Of a stretch of DNA of 64,000 nt, positions 58,010 through 64,000 are shown piece by piece. Source of the DNA: Streptomyces mirabilis (GTDB taxonomy: Bacteria; Actinomycetota; Actinomycetes; Streptomycetales; Streptomycetaceae). The notes below the pieces were generated by a model that saw only the letters and a list, made by a program, of their open reading frames with translations, ran no database searches and was not told the origin of the DNA. Position 1 is the stretch's first letter, and every line of letters starts with the position of its first letter. The DNA is taken from the NCBI RefSeq assembly GCF_018310535.1, contig NZ_CP074102.1, positions 6,820,001 through 6,884,000 of the forward strand, written 5' to 3'. The translations under genes were made by a program, and so were the position numbers.

Positions 58010-59770
58010 TCAGTTCTGCCGCCCCGGCCCCGGCGGCGCGGAAGGTCCCTGGTCGGGCGGCGGCTGCGGCGGAGGCGGCACATTGCGCCCCCGTGGCCGC
58101 CGCTTCTGTGGTCCGGGTGGCGGCGCCATCGGCCGGACGACCGTCGGTGCGCCGTACACGTCGTCGGGCGAGCGCGGCCGCTCCGACGGCCGACCGTCGG
58201 CGGGTTCCCGCAGTGCGTCGGGCAGTCGCAGATAGGGATTGGTGTCGGGGTTCGCCGGCCGGTACGGCGCGCTCGGGGCGTACGGTCCGCTCTGCCCGGA
58301 GAGGTCAGGGGCGGGCGCGGTGACCGGGGGACCCGCGTCACCCAGTGCCAGCGGCGCCGCCCGCCGCCCCGCGGCCCCACTCGTGTACGCCAGCAGCGCC
58401 CCCGCCGCCCCCGCGCCCGCACCCCAGGCGGCGCCGAGCAGCAGCGCCATGCCCAGATGCCCGTGCAACCGGATTCCGGCACCGAACGCGTCGATGCCGA
58501 ACACCGAGAGCGAGGCGTCCACGGACACGTCCGTCAGCCACGCCAGCAGCGGCAGCGCAAGCGCCGTCACGATGCCGAGCCGAAGAGCGCAGCGCCCGGC
58601 GAAACCGAGGGCGCCCCCTCCTCGTACATCGGGAGCAGTCGGTGTTCCCACCGAAGCCGCACCCTGCCCCCGTACAAAAGGCGTACGCGAGGCGGCGAGG
58701 ACGCCCGCGAACAGCATCATGACCGCGGTCGCGACCCCCAACAGCCACACCCGTCCGTCGAGTTCGGCGAGCCGGCCCAGGGTGACGGGCTGATCGGAAT
58801 TGACGCTCAGCAACCGGTCCAGCGGGTGGGGGAGCAGCTTGGCGAGTTCGCCGGTGGCCTTGCCGTCCCAGGGCACGAAGAGGCCGATCGGGATGCCGAG
58901 CCACACCCCGTTGGGCGCGCCGAGCAGCGCGGCGCCCGCGATCAGCTTGGGATGGGGATCACCGATCGCCGCGTACGCCGCCGCCGCGAGGCCCGCGAGG
59001 ACCGCCACCAGGAACACCGTGACCAGCGCGGACGCGGCCGGGCGCACCATCCGGTGCACGCCCTCCCAGCCGCGCGGCAGCGGGGTGCGCCGGGAGGCGA
59101 GCAGGGAGATCACCAGGATTCCGGCCGCCCAGGCCGCGCCGCCGAGCAGCGTGGGCACCGTGTCGACGGTGAAGCCCACGGCCGCCTGCGCGTGCACCAG
59201 GTCGCCGATCTTGCCGGGCAGCAGTCCGCCGAGGTCCCCGAGCCCGCCGGGGAGCTTGTCGGTGATGTTCCCGAGGCCGCCGCCGCCCGTCACCCGGTCG
59301 AGGCCGAGCTTGCTCCCGTCGATCGTGATGATGTCGTGCCCGGCCCAGGCGAGCCCGCCCAGCGTCGCCACGAACAGCACGACCACCGCGCCCGCGCGCG
59401 CGAGGAGTTCGGACGGCGCGATCACAACTCCCGCCCCGCGCAGGGAGCGCAGGAAGAAGAAGGAGAGCAGGAGCGCGCCCACCAGTCCCACACCCAGTGG
59501 CGTGATCTGTATGGCCGTGTGCGCCTGTGCCCCCTTCAGACCGAAGGCCGACACATCGCCGGACGGTTTGACCGCACCATTGGCCCCAAGGGCCACCACC
59601 GCCGCGGTCATCGGCCCGAGCGAGCCCGCCGCGTCCGCGCCGACCAGATGCAGACCGAGCGCGGCCGTGCCCGCCATCGCGATCAACGCCCAGCTCACCG
59701 AGGCGATCGCGGACAACAGCACATCCCCCCACGGCAGTCGCCTGCCGTGTCCCGCGGTGTCGATGCTCAT
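58010..59770 (-). CDS. Streptophobe family membrane protein
   Basis: A 586-residue protein with about ten transmembrane helices and a C-terminal 100-residue Pro-rich cytosolic tail (many PPP and Arg runs). A Gly-rich loop (VTGGGGLGNITDKLPGGLGD) lies in the middle. The pattern matches the streptophobe family, found widely in Streptomyces with no known function. It is divergent from the FHA-ABC transporter gene, with 231 bases between starts. Confidence 0.8.
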   Translation of the reverse strand: MSIDTAGHGRRLPWGDVLLSAIASVSWALIAMAGTAALGLHLVGADAAGSLGPMTAAVVALGANGAVKPSGDVSAFGLKGAQAHTAIQITPLGVGLVGALLLSFFFLRSLRGAGVVIAPSELLARAGAVVVLFVATLGGLAWAGHDIITIDGSKLGLDRVTGGGGLGNITDKLPGGLGDLGGLLPGKIGDLVHAQAAVGFTVDTVPTLLGGAAWAAGILVISLLASRRTPLPRGWEGVHRMVRPAASALVTVFLVAVLAGLAAAAYAAIGDPHPKLIAGAALLGAPNGVWLGIPIGLFVPWDGKATGELAKLLPHPLDRLLSVNSDQPVTLGRLAELDGRVWLLGVATAVMMLFAGVLAASRTPFVRGQGAASVGTPTAPDVRGGGALGFAGRCALRLGIVTALALPLLAWLTDVSVDASLSVFGIDAFGAGIRLHGHLGMALLLGAAWGAGAGAAGALLAYTSGAAGRRAAPLALGDAGPPVTAPAPDLSGQSGPYAPSAPYRPANPDTNPYLRLPDALREPADGRPSERPRSPDDVYGAPTVVRPMAPPPGPQKRRPRGRNVPPPPQPPPDQGPSAPPGPGRQN

Positions 59771-59962
59771 CGTCAGACCCCCCCGATCCGCGCCACGGCG
59801 TCATCACCGCGGATGTCCCCCTCGCGTGGGATTACCACTCTCCGGGCCGGTTTCAACCCCGTCAACGGAAACGGGCAACCCGCCCGTACGCGCTCTTCAC
59901 ATGGCCCGACTTTCGGTCAGGGGGCTGCTCCTGAAATAGTTCCCCCCGATGTTCGACATCCC

Positions 59963-60038
59963 TAGACTCCCTGTGATGGGGGAACTTCGGGGGACAACTC
60001 AGTGGGGCATGGAGTGCCGGAACTCGTACTGGAATTGA
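59963..60038 (+). CDS. Leaderless 20-codon upstream ORF overlapping the FHA-ABC start
   Basis: TAGACT (59963-59968) is 7 bases before an ATG at 59976 that opens a 20-codon ORF (MGELRGTTQWGMECRNSYWN) ending at 60038, in a different frame from and overlapping the GTG start at 60002. Its coding part is 59976-60038; the interval given includes the promoter element. Translation of it would influence ribosome access to the main start. No translation evidence. Confidence 0.4.
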
Positions 60039-62518
60039 ATGGACGGACCTGGACGCTCGATGCGTCCAGGCCATACACCCTCGGACGTGATCCGCAGGGG
60101 GACGTCGTGCTCGACGACGCCAGGGTCTCCTGGCGTCACGCCACGATGAGCTGGGACGGCCGGAGTTGGGTCATCGAGGACCACGGCAGCACCAACGGCA
60201 CCTTTGTGCAGGGGCAGCGGATCCATCGGATGGAGATCGGCCCCGGTTCGGCCGTGCACCTCGGCAACGCGACCGACGGCCCGCGCCTGAACCTCTCCGG
60301 CGCCGCGGCCGCCGTCGCGCAGCCTCAGCAGCAGCCCTACGCCGCGCAGGGCGCGAGCCCCGGCTGGGCCCAGCAGGCACCGCAGCAGCAGACGCCGGAA
60401 CAGAGTCACCAGCAGCCGCAACAGCCCGCGGCGCGAGTGCCGCAGCAGCAGGGACCCGGCGGTGGCGCGGGGGCGCCGCCGGTCTACGGCGACCGCAGCC
60501 CGACCACCTTCCACCAGCTCGACCTCGGCCGGGTGATGCGCATCGGTCGTGCGCTGGAGAACGAGCTGGTCGTCTCCGACCTCCAGGTCTCGCGCCACCA
60601 CGCCGAGTTCCACGCGACGCCCGACGGCCGCTTCGAGATCCGCGACCTCGGCTCGCACAACGGCACCTACGTCAACGGCCAGCCGATCGCCAAGGGCGGC
60701 TCGGCGCTGCTCGGCCCGAACGACATCGTCGGCGTGGGCCACTCGACGTTCCGCCTGGTCGGGGACCGGCTCGAGGAGTTCGTCGACACCGGTGAGGTCT
60801 CCTTCTCGGCCCGCCATCTGACGGTGACGGTCGACGGCGGCAAGCAGATCCTCAAGGACGTCTCCTTCGGTGTCCCCGAGAAGTCGCTCATCGCGGTCAT
60901 CGGCCCCTCGGGCTCCGGCAAGTCGACGCTCCTGAAGGCGCTCACGGGCTACCGCCCCGCCAACCAGGGTGACGTCCTCTACGACAACCGGAACCTGTAC
61001 AAGCAGTTCGCCGAGCTGCGTCAGCGCATCGGTCTGGTCCCGCAGGACGACATCCTGCACAAGGAACTCACCGTCAAGAAGGCCCTCAAGTACGCGGCCA
61101 AGCTGCGCTTCCCCGCCGACACCACGGCGGCCGAGCGTGAGGCCCGCATAGACGAGGTGCTGCGCGAGCTGAAGCTGGACATCCACAAGGAGAAGAAGGT
61201 CACCTCCCTCTCCGGCGGCCAGCGCAAGCGCGTCTCGGTGGCCCTGGAGCTGCTGACCAAGCCGTCGCTGATCTTCCTGGACGAGCCGACCTCAGGTCTC
61301 GACCCGGGCATGGACCGGGACGTCATGCAGCTGCTGCGCGGCCTCGCCGACGACGGGCGTACCGTCCTCGTCGTCACGCACTCCGTGGCCGAGCTGGCGA
61401 TCTGCGACAAGCTGCTGGTGATGGCACCGGGTGGTTCGGTCGCGTACTTCGGTCCGCCGGAGGAAGCCCTCAACTTCTTCGGCTACGAGACCTGGGCCGA
61501 CGTCTTCTCCGCCTTCGAGAACTACCGCGACTACGACTGGGCGGGCCGCTGGAAGGGCTCGCAGCACTACCAGATGTATGCCGCGGACATCGACGCCGTC
61601 GCCCCGCAGTCGGCCAATGTGACGCCGCCGCAGGCGATGAAGCCGCCGAAGCCGCAGGGCTGGTTCTCCCAGCTCAGCACGCTGGTACGGCGCTATGTGT
61701 CGGTGATCGTGTCCGACAAGGGCTTCCTGGCGCTGACGGTAATCCTGCCGGCCGTGCTCGGCGCGGTGAGCCTGCTCATCGACCCGAACAAGACCCTGCT
61801 GGTGAACCCGCAGGTGAACCCGAAGACCGGCGTGCACGTGCCGAACGGCACGGCCACCACGGTGCTGCTGATCCTCGCGGTCGGCGCCTGTTTCGCGGGC
61901 GCGGCGAACTCCGTCCGTGAGCTGATCAAGGAACGGGTGATCTACGAGCGGGAGCGCGCCACCGGCCTGTCCCGCTCGGCGTACCTGATGTCCAAGGTGG
62001 TCGTGCTCGGCGTGGTCACCGTGCTGCAGGGCGCCATGGTCGGCGCGATCGGTTTCACCAGCCGCACCAAGCCCACCGAGGGCGTGGTCTTCGGCCATTC
62101 GGTGCTGCTGGAACTCTCCATCCCGATCATGGCGCTGGGCTTCGCCTCGATGATGTTCGGCCTGGTCATCTCCTCGCTGGTGAAGACGGCCGAGAAGACC
62201 ATGCCGCTGCTGGTCATGTTCGCGATCATCCAGGTCGTGTTCACCGGCTGCCTGTTCATCCTGAACGGCAAGATCGGCGTCAACGAGTTCTCGTACCTGA
62301 TGCCCTCGCGCTGGGCGGTCGCCGCCGCCGGCGCCACGCTGGACTTCAACAACATCAGTCCGAACACGGACGACCCGTCCAGCACGGACCCGCTGTGGAA
62401 CCACACCGCGTCCGCCTACGGCATGGACATCGTCGCGCTGCTCGTCCTCGCCGCCGTCTGCGGCTTCTTCGTGGCGCGCTTCCTGCGCCGCCACGAGCCC
62501 GAGGTCATGCGCAAGTAG
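60002..62518 (+). CDS. FHA-domain ABC transporter (ABC-2 type, ATPase plus permease)
   Basis: An 838-residue fusion. Two FHA domains (about residues 8-100 with TLGRDPQ, WRHA and HGSTNGTF; and 175-255 with RIGRALENEL, SRHHAEF and GSHNGTYVNG) flank a Gln/Pro-rich linker. The ATPase follows (GPSGSGKST, LSGGQRKRVSVA, LIFLDEPTSGLD) and then six transmembrane helices of the ABC-2 permease (about 590-830). FHA domains bind phosphothreonine, so control by a Ser/Thr kinase is likely. GTG at 60002 has GGGGGA 7 bases upstream; GTG 60014 is an alternative. Confidence 0.93.
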   Translation: MGHGVPELVLELNGRTWTLDASRPYTLGRDPQGDVVLDDARVSWRHATMSWDGRSWVIEDHGSTNGTFVQGQRIHRMEIGPGSAVHLGNATDGPRLNLSGAAAAVAQPQQQPYAAQGASPGWAQQAPQQQTPEQSHQQPQQPAARVPQQQGPGGGAGAPPVYGDRSPTTFHQLDLGRVMRIGRALENELVVSDLQVSRHHAEFHATPDGRFEIRDLGSHNGTYVNGQPIAKGGSALLGPNDIVGVGHSTFRLVGDRLEEFVDTGEVSFSARHLTVTVDGGKQILKDVSFGVPEKSLIAVIGPSGSGKSTLLKALTGYRPANQGDVLYDNRNLYKQFAELRQRIGLVPQDDILHKELTVKKALKYAAKLRFPADTTAAEREARIDEVLRELKLDIHKEKKVTSLSGGQRKRVSVALELLTKPSLIFLDEPTSGLDPGMDRDVMQLLRGLADDGRTVLVVTHSVAELAICDKLLVMAPGGSVAYFGPPEEALNFFGYETWADVFSAFENYRDYDWAGRWKGSQHYQMYAADIDAVAPQSANVTPPQAMKPPKPQGWFSQLSTLVRRYVSVIVSDKGFLALTVILPAVLGAVSLLIDPNKTLLVNPQVNPKTGVHVPNGTATTVLLILAVGACFAGAANSVRELIKERVIYERERATGLSRSAYLMSKVVVLGVVTVLQGAMVGAIGFTSRTKPTEGVVFGHSVLLELSIPIMALGFASMMFGLVISSLVKTAEKTMPLLVMFAIIQVVFTGCLFILNGKIGVNEFSYLMPSRWAVAAAGATLDFNNISPNTDDPSSTDPLWNHTASAYGMDIVALLVLAAVCGFFVARFLRRHEPEVMRK

Positions 62519-62528
62519 TCCCGCGCGT

Positions 62529-62582
62529 ACGTACGCCGAAGGGCGGCACCCCAACACCGGGGTGCCGCCCTTCGGCGTACGT
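62529..62582. terminator. Perfect 24-bp bidirectional terminator
   Basis: Arms 62529-62552 and 62559-62582 are perfectly complementary with a 6-base loop (AACACC). It lies between the FHA-ABC gene and the convergent SLT gene. Confidence 0.93.
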
Positions 62583-62602
62583 GTCAGAGGTCCGCGCCGG
62601 CC

Positions 62603-63385
62603 TCAGTACGCGCTGTTGACGTTGTCCATCGAGCCGTACTTGTCGGCCGCGTAGTTGGCGGCGGCCGTGATGTTGGCGACCGGGTCGTAGATGTTCCACG
62701 AGGTGCCGGGGACGTGGTACGCGTTGAAGGTCGGCTGGATGACCTGCAGCAGGCCCTTCGAGGGGATCCCGTTGATGGCGTTGATGTCCCAGCCGTTGAT
62801 GGCCATCGGGTTGCCCGAGGACTCGCGCATGATGTTGCGGTGCAGCCCGTTGTACGAACCCGGTATGCCCCTGCGCTTCATGATGTCGAGCGACTGGCGG
62901 ATCCAGCCGTCGAGGTTGTTGGCGTACGTCTTCGTGGCGGCCGTCTTCAGGGCCACCGTCTTCATGGCGACCGTCTTCATGGCGACCGTCTTCATGGCGA
63001 CCGTCTCGATCGCGGGGCGCTGCACGGAGCGGCTCGCGGCCTGCACCTTGCGCACGTTCTCGGCGGCCTTCTTGGCGGCGGCCGCGTCGGCGGCCTTCTT
63101 GGCGGCGTCGTCGGCCGCCTTCTTCTTCGCCTCGATGGCCTGGGTCTTCAGGCTCGTGCCGGCCAGCTGGTCGGTGAGGCGGGCCTGCACGTTCTTGATC
63201 GGCTGCTGGCTGAAGACGACCGGCGCCGCGGAGACGGCGGCGTCGTTCGTGGTGGTCTGCGTGTGGCTCGGCGCCAGCGAGAACGCGAGGGTCGCGGCAC
63301 CGAGCGTGGCGACGCCGGCGATCGAGAGCTTGCGGACCTGGGTCAGCTTCGGACTATGGCCAGGAGTGCGGGTGTTCTTGGTCAT
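62603..63385 (-). CDS. Secreted transglycosylase-like (SLT) protein with VAMKT repeats
   Basis: A 260-residue precursor. It has a signal peptide (KLSIAGVATLGAATLAFSLA, about residues 19-38), an Ala/Lys-rich coiled-coil region (about 85-115), five VAMKT-like repeats (about 125-150) and a lysozyme-like SLT domain with the catalytic-type glutamate in RNIMRESSGNP and GLLQVIQPTF. It should cleave peptidoglycan glycans outside the cell. A structured leader precedes the gene. GAGG lies 10 bases before the ATG. Confidence 0.87.
   Translation of the reverse strand: MTKNTRTPGHSPKLTQVRKLSIAGVATLGAATLAFSLAPSHTQTTTNDAAVSAAPVVFSQQPIKNVQARLTDQLAGTSLKTQAIEAKKKAADDAAKKAADAAAAKKAAENVRKVQAASRSVQRPAIETVAMKTVAMKTVAMKTVALKTAATKTYANNLDGWIRQSLDIMKRRGIPGSYNGLHRNIMRESSGNPMAINGWDINAINGIPSKGLLQVIQPTFNAYHVPGTSWNIYDPVANITAAANYAADKYGSMDNVNSAY
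62951..63010 (-). repeat. 15-bp coding tandem repeat in the SLT gene
   Basis: Four copies of a 15-base unit (GGCGACCGTCTTCAT) at 62951, 62966, 62981 and 62996; the middle two are identical. On the minus strand they encode ATG-AAG-ACG-GTC-GCC steps, giving the VAMKT repeats. This is a likely site for copy-number change between strains. Confidence 0.93.
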
Positions 63386-63415
63386 GGCTGATGGACCTCT
63401 TCGAATAGCGCGGAG

Positions 63416-63491
63416 GTCGCTCCCGATCCGGTGGGGGACAGAGTGTTTCCGGATCTGGCGCCGTGGGGTGAAACCCGCGGTGCTGAGCGAC
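63416..63491. promoter_or_regulatory. Structured leader upstream of the SLT gene (possible c-di-AMP riboswitch relative)
   Basis: GTCGCTC (63416-63422) pairs with GAGCGAC (63485-63491), enclosing GATCCGG/CCGGATC (63425-63431 and 63449-63455) and a GGGGTGAAACCC hairpin. The element lies directly before a cell-wall hydrolase gene, where actinobacteria often have ydaO-type c-di-AMP riboswitches. However, the GGGGGAC and GGGGTGAA blocks resembling that class read on the plus strand, away from the gene. The identity is unresolved. Confidence 0.35.
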
Positions 63492-63573
63492 GGGTGCCAT
63501 TCTTAGCGGCCGCAAAATACCGTGGCAAAGGTGTGACGTACGACGGAAGGTAGTAGGCCCAGTAGGGGCAAAT

Positions 63574-63599
63574 CGGGGCAGACTGTCACGTCTGCCCCG
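63574..63599 (-). terminator. Terminator after queA
   Basis: Perfect 10-bp stem CGGGGCAGAC / GTCTGCCCCG with a 6-base loop, 86 bases past the queA stop. Confidence 0.8.
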
Positions 63600-63684
63600 C
63601 TCACTATGCCCGCCTTTATCTCCTATGCGCCTTCGTACGTGATGTGCGCCCTATGTGCGGGCTCACATCGGCCCTGTGGAATTC

Positions 63685-64000
63685 TCACCGGCAGTTGCTG
63701 GAGCAACGCTCAGCGTGAGGCCCCTCCGGGAGGATGAGGTGCACGTCCCCGAACTCGTGCCAGAGGTAGAGCCCGCTCAACGCCTCGCCGTAGCTGCGCT
63801 CGACCGCCGCCCGTCCCGCGATCGCCTCCAGCATCAGCAGATGCGAGGCCTCCGGCTCGTGCAGCCCGGTCAGCAGCCCGTCCACCACCCGCACGCCCCG
63901 CTCCGGGGTCACCACGAGGTCCGTCCAGCCCTTCCGGGCCCGGACCACCCCGCCGGCGTCGACGGCCGACTCCACGGCGCGTACGGCCGTCGTACCGACC
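63685..64000 (-). CDS. queA: S-adenosylmethionine:tRNA ribosyltransferase-isomerase (QueA) family, 3' part
   Basis: The last 104 or so residues of a protein whose start lies beyond the window. It ends with GWTDLVVTPERGVRVVDGLL, then LHEPEASHLLMLEAIAG and LYLWHEFGDVHLIL, which match the QueA C-terminus (TDLVVTPERGVRVVDGLLT-type strand, EASHLLLLEA helix and GYxWHEFGDxHLIL tail). QueA adds the cyclopentene-epoxide precursor to preQ1-tRNA in queuosine synthesis. It ends in a Cys-rich tail (HAERCSSNCR) that I do not associate with typical QueA. Confidence 0.82.
   Translation of the reverse strand, partial: VGTTAVRAVESAVDAGGVVRARKGWTDLVVTPERGVRVVDGLLTGLHEPEASHLLMLEAIAGRAAVERSYGEALSGLYLWHEFGDVHLILPEGPHAERCSSNCR

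Noticed and set aside
56690..59965. Plus-strand open frame of 1091 codons
   Set aside because: Antisense to serB and the streptophobe gene; composition is His/Arg/Gln-rich shadow sequence.
63416..63491. c-di-AMP riboswitch on the plus strand
   Set aside because: GGGGGAC and GGGGTGAA blocks read on plus, but no plus-strand gene follows in the window. Left as an unresolved structured leader.

Overview
The window is a stretch of a Streptomyces chromosome, most likely core rather than accessory DNA. The grounds are very GC-rich sequence with strong G/C bias at third codon positions, many GTG starts and one TTG start, many ATGA/GTGA stop-start overlaps, and lineage markers: a Gbn-type GATC-binding nucleoid protein, a streptophobe-family membrane protein, an SGM_5486-type 37-residue protein and DUF3099. 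From memory, gene order follows the S. coelicolor block around SCO1850 down to about SCO1804 (cob genes, pitH2, gbn, moaA, tyrS, inhA/fabG, serB). This was not checked against a database. No prophage, insertion sequence, CRISPR array, rRNA or tRNA gene was seen. Layout: bases 1-7400 hold a minus-strand late cobalamin operon (cobD-cobQ-cobN-chelatase, all joined by 4-base overlaps) behind a cobalamin riboswitch at about 7495-7660. Bases 7690-9300 hold a PhoP-box-controlled phosphate transporter and a small membrane partner. Bases 9400-16600 hold a secreted GH25 lysozyme, a class II aldolase, an alpha/beta hydrolase, a Streptomyces hypothetical, a VOC protein, a zinc metallopeptidase and a propeller-like protein. 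Bases 16560-18930 hold an ABC-F protein with a 7-codon upstream ORF and alternative hairpins, then gbn. Bases 19000-23040 hold an enoyl-CoA hydratase and an Asp23/Gls24-AmaP envelope module with a divergent relative. Bases 23050-28000 hold an SDR without the usual catalytic Tyr, a GH15 enzyme, SURF1, a small zinc protein and a DnaQ-BRCT exonuclease.

Bases 28200-32460 hold a tightly coupled four-gene operon of unknown catabolic role (acetoacetate-decarboxylase fold, SDR, two amidohydrolases). Bases 32480-36000 hold a VIT1/CCC1 transporter, then an alkylglycerol-monooxygenase-like desaturase overlapped by a YhhN lysoplasmalogenase and followed by a zinc dehydrogenase. Together these could form an ether-lipid breakdown pathway. 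Bases 36000-46300 hold CopD, a CaiB-type CoA-transferase, two tandem secreted subtilases, an acetate-type symporter pair under a Crp-like site, moaA and small proteins. Bases 46500-53400 hold a GlsB-like protein, tyrS, tldE/tldD and the FAS-II pair fabG-inhA. Bases 53400-57900 hold a GntR regulator divergent from a CynX-type MFS exporter with a 37-residue companion, then SixA and SerB. Bases 58000-64000 hold a streptophobe protein divergent from an FHA-ABC transporter that has an overlapping upstream ORF, a transglycosylase-like secreted protein, and the 3' part of queA.

A pattern running through the window is a -10-like hexamer followed by 6-7 bases and then the start codon. It suggests that many of these genes are transcribed leaderless, and it was used to choose several starts. 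All motif and family calls were made by eye; no alignments, profile searches or folding programs were run.
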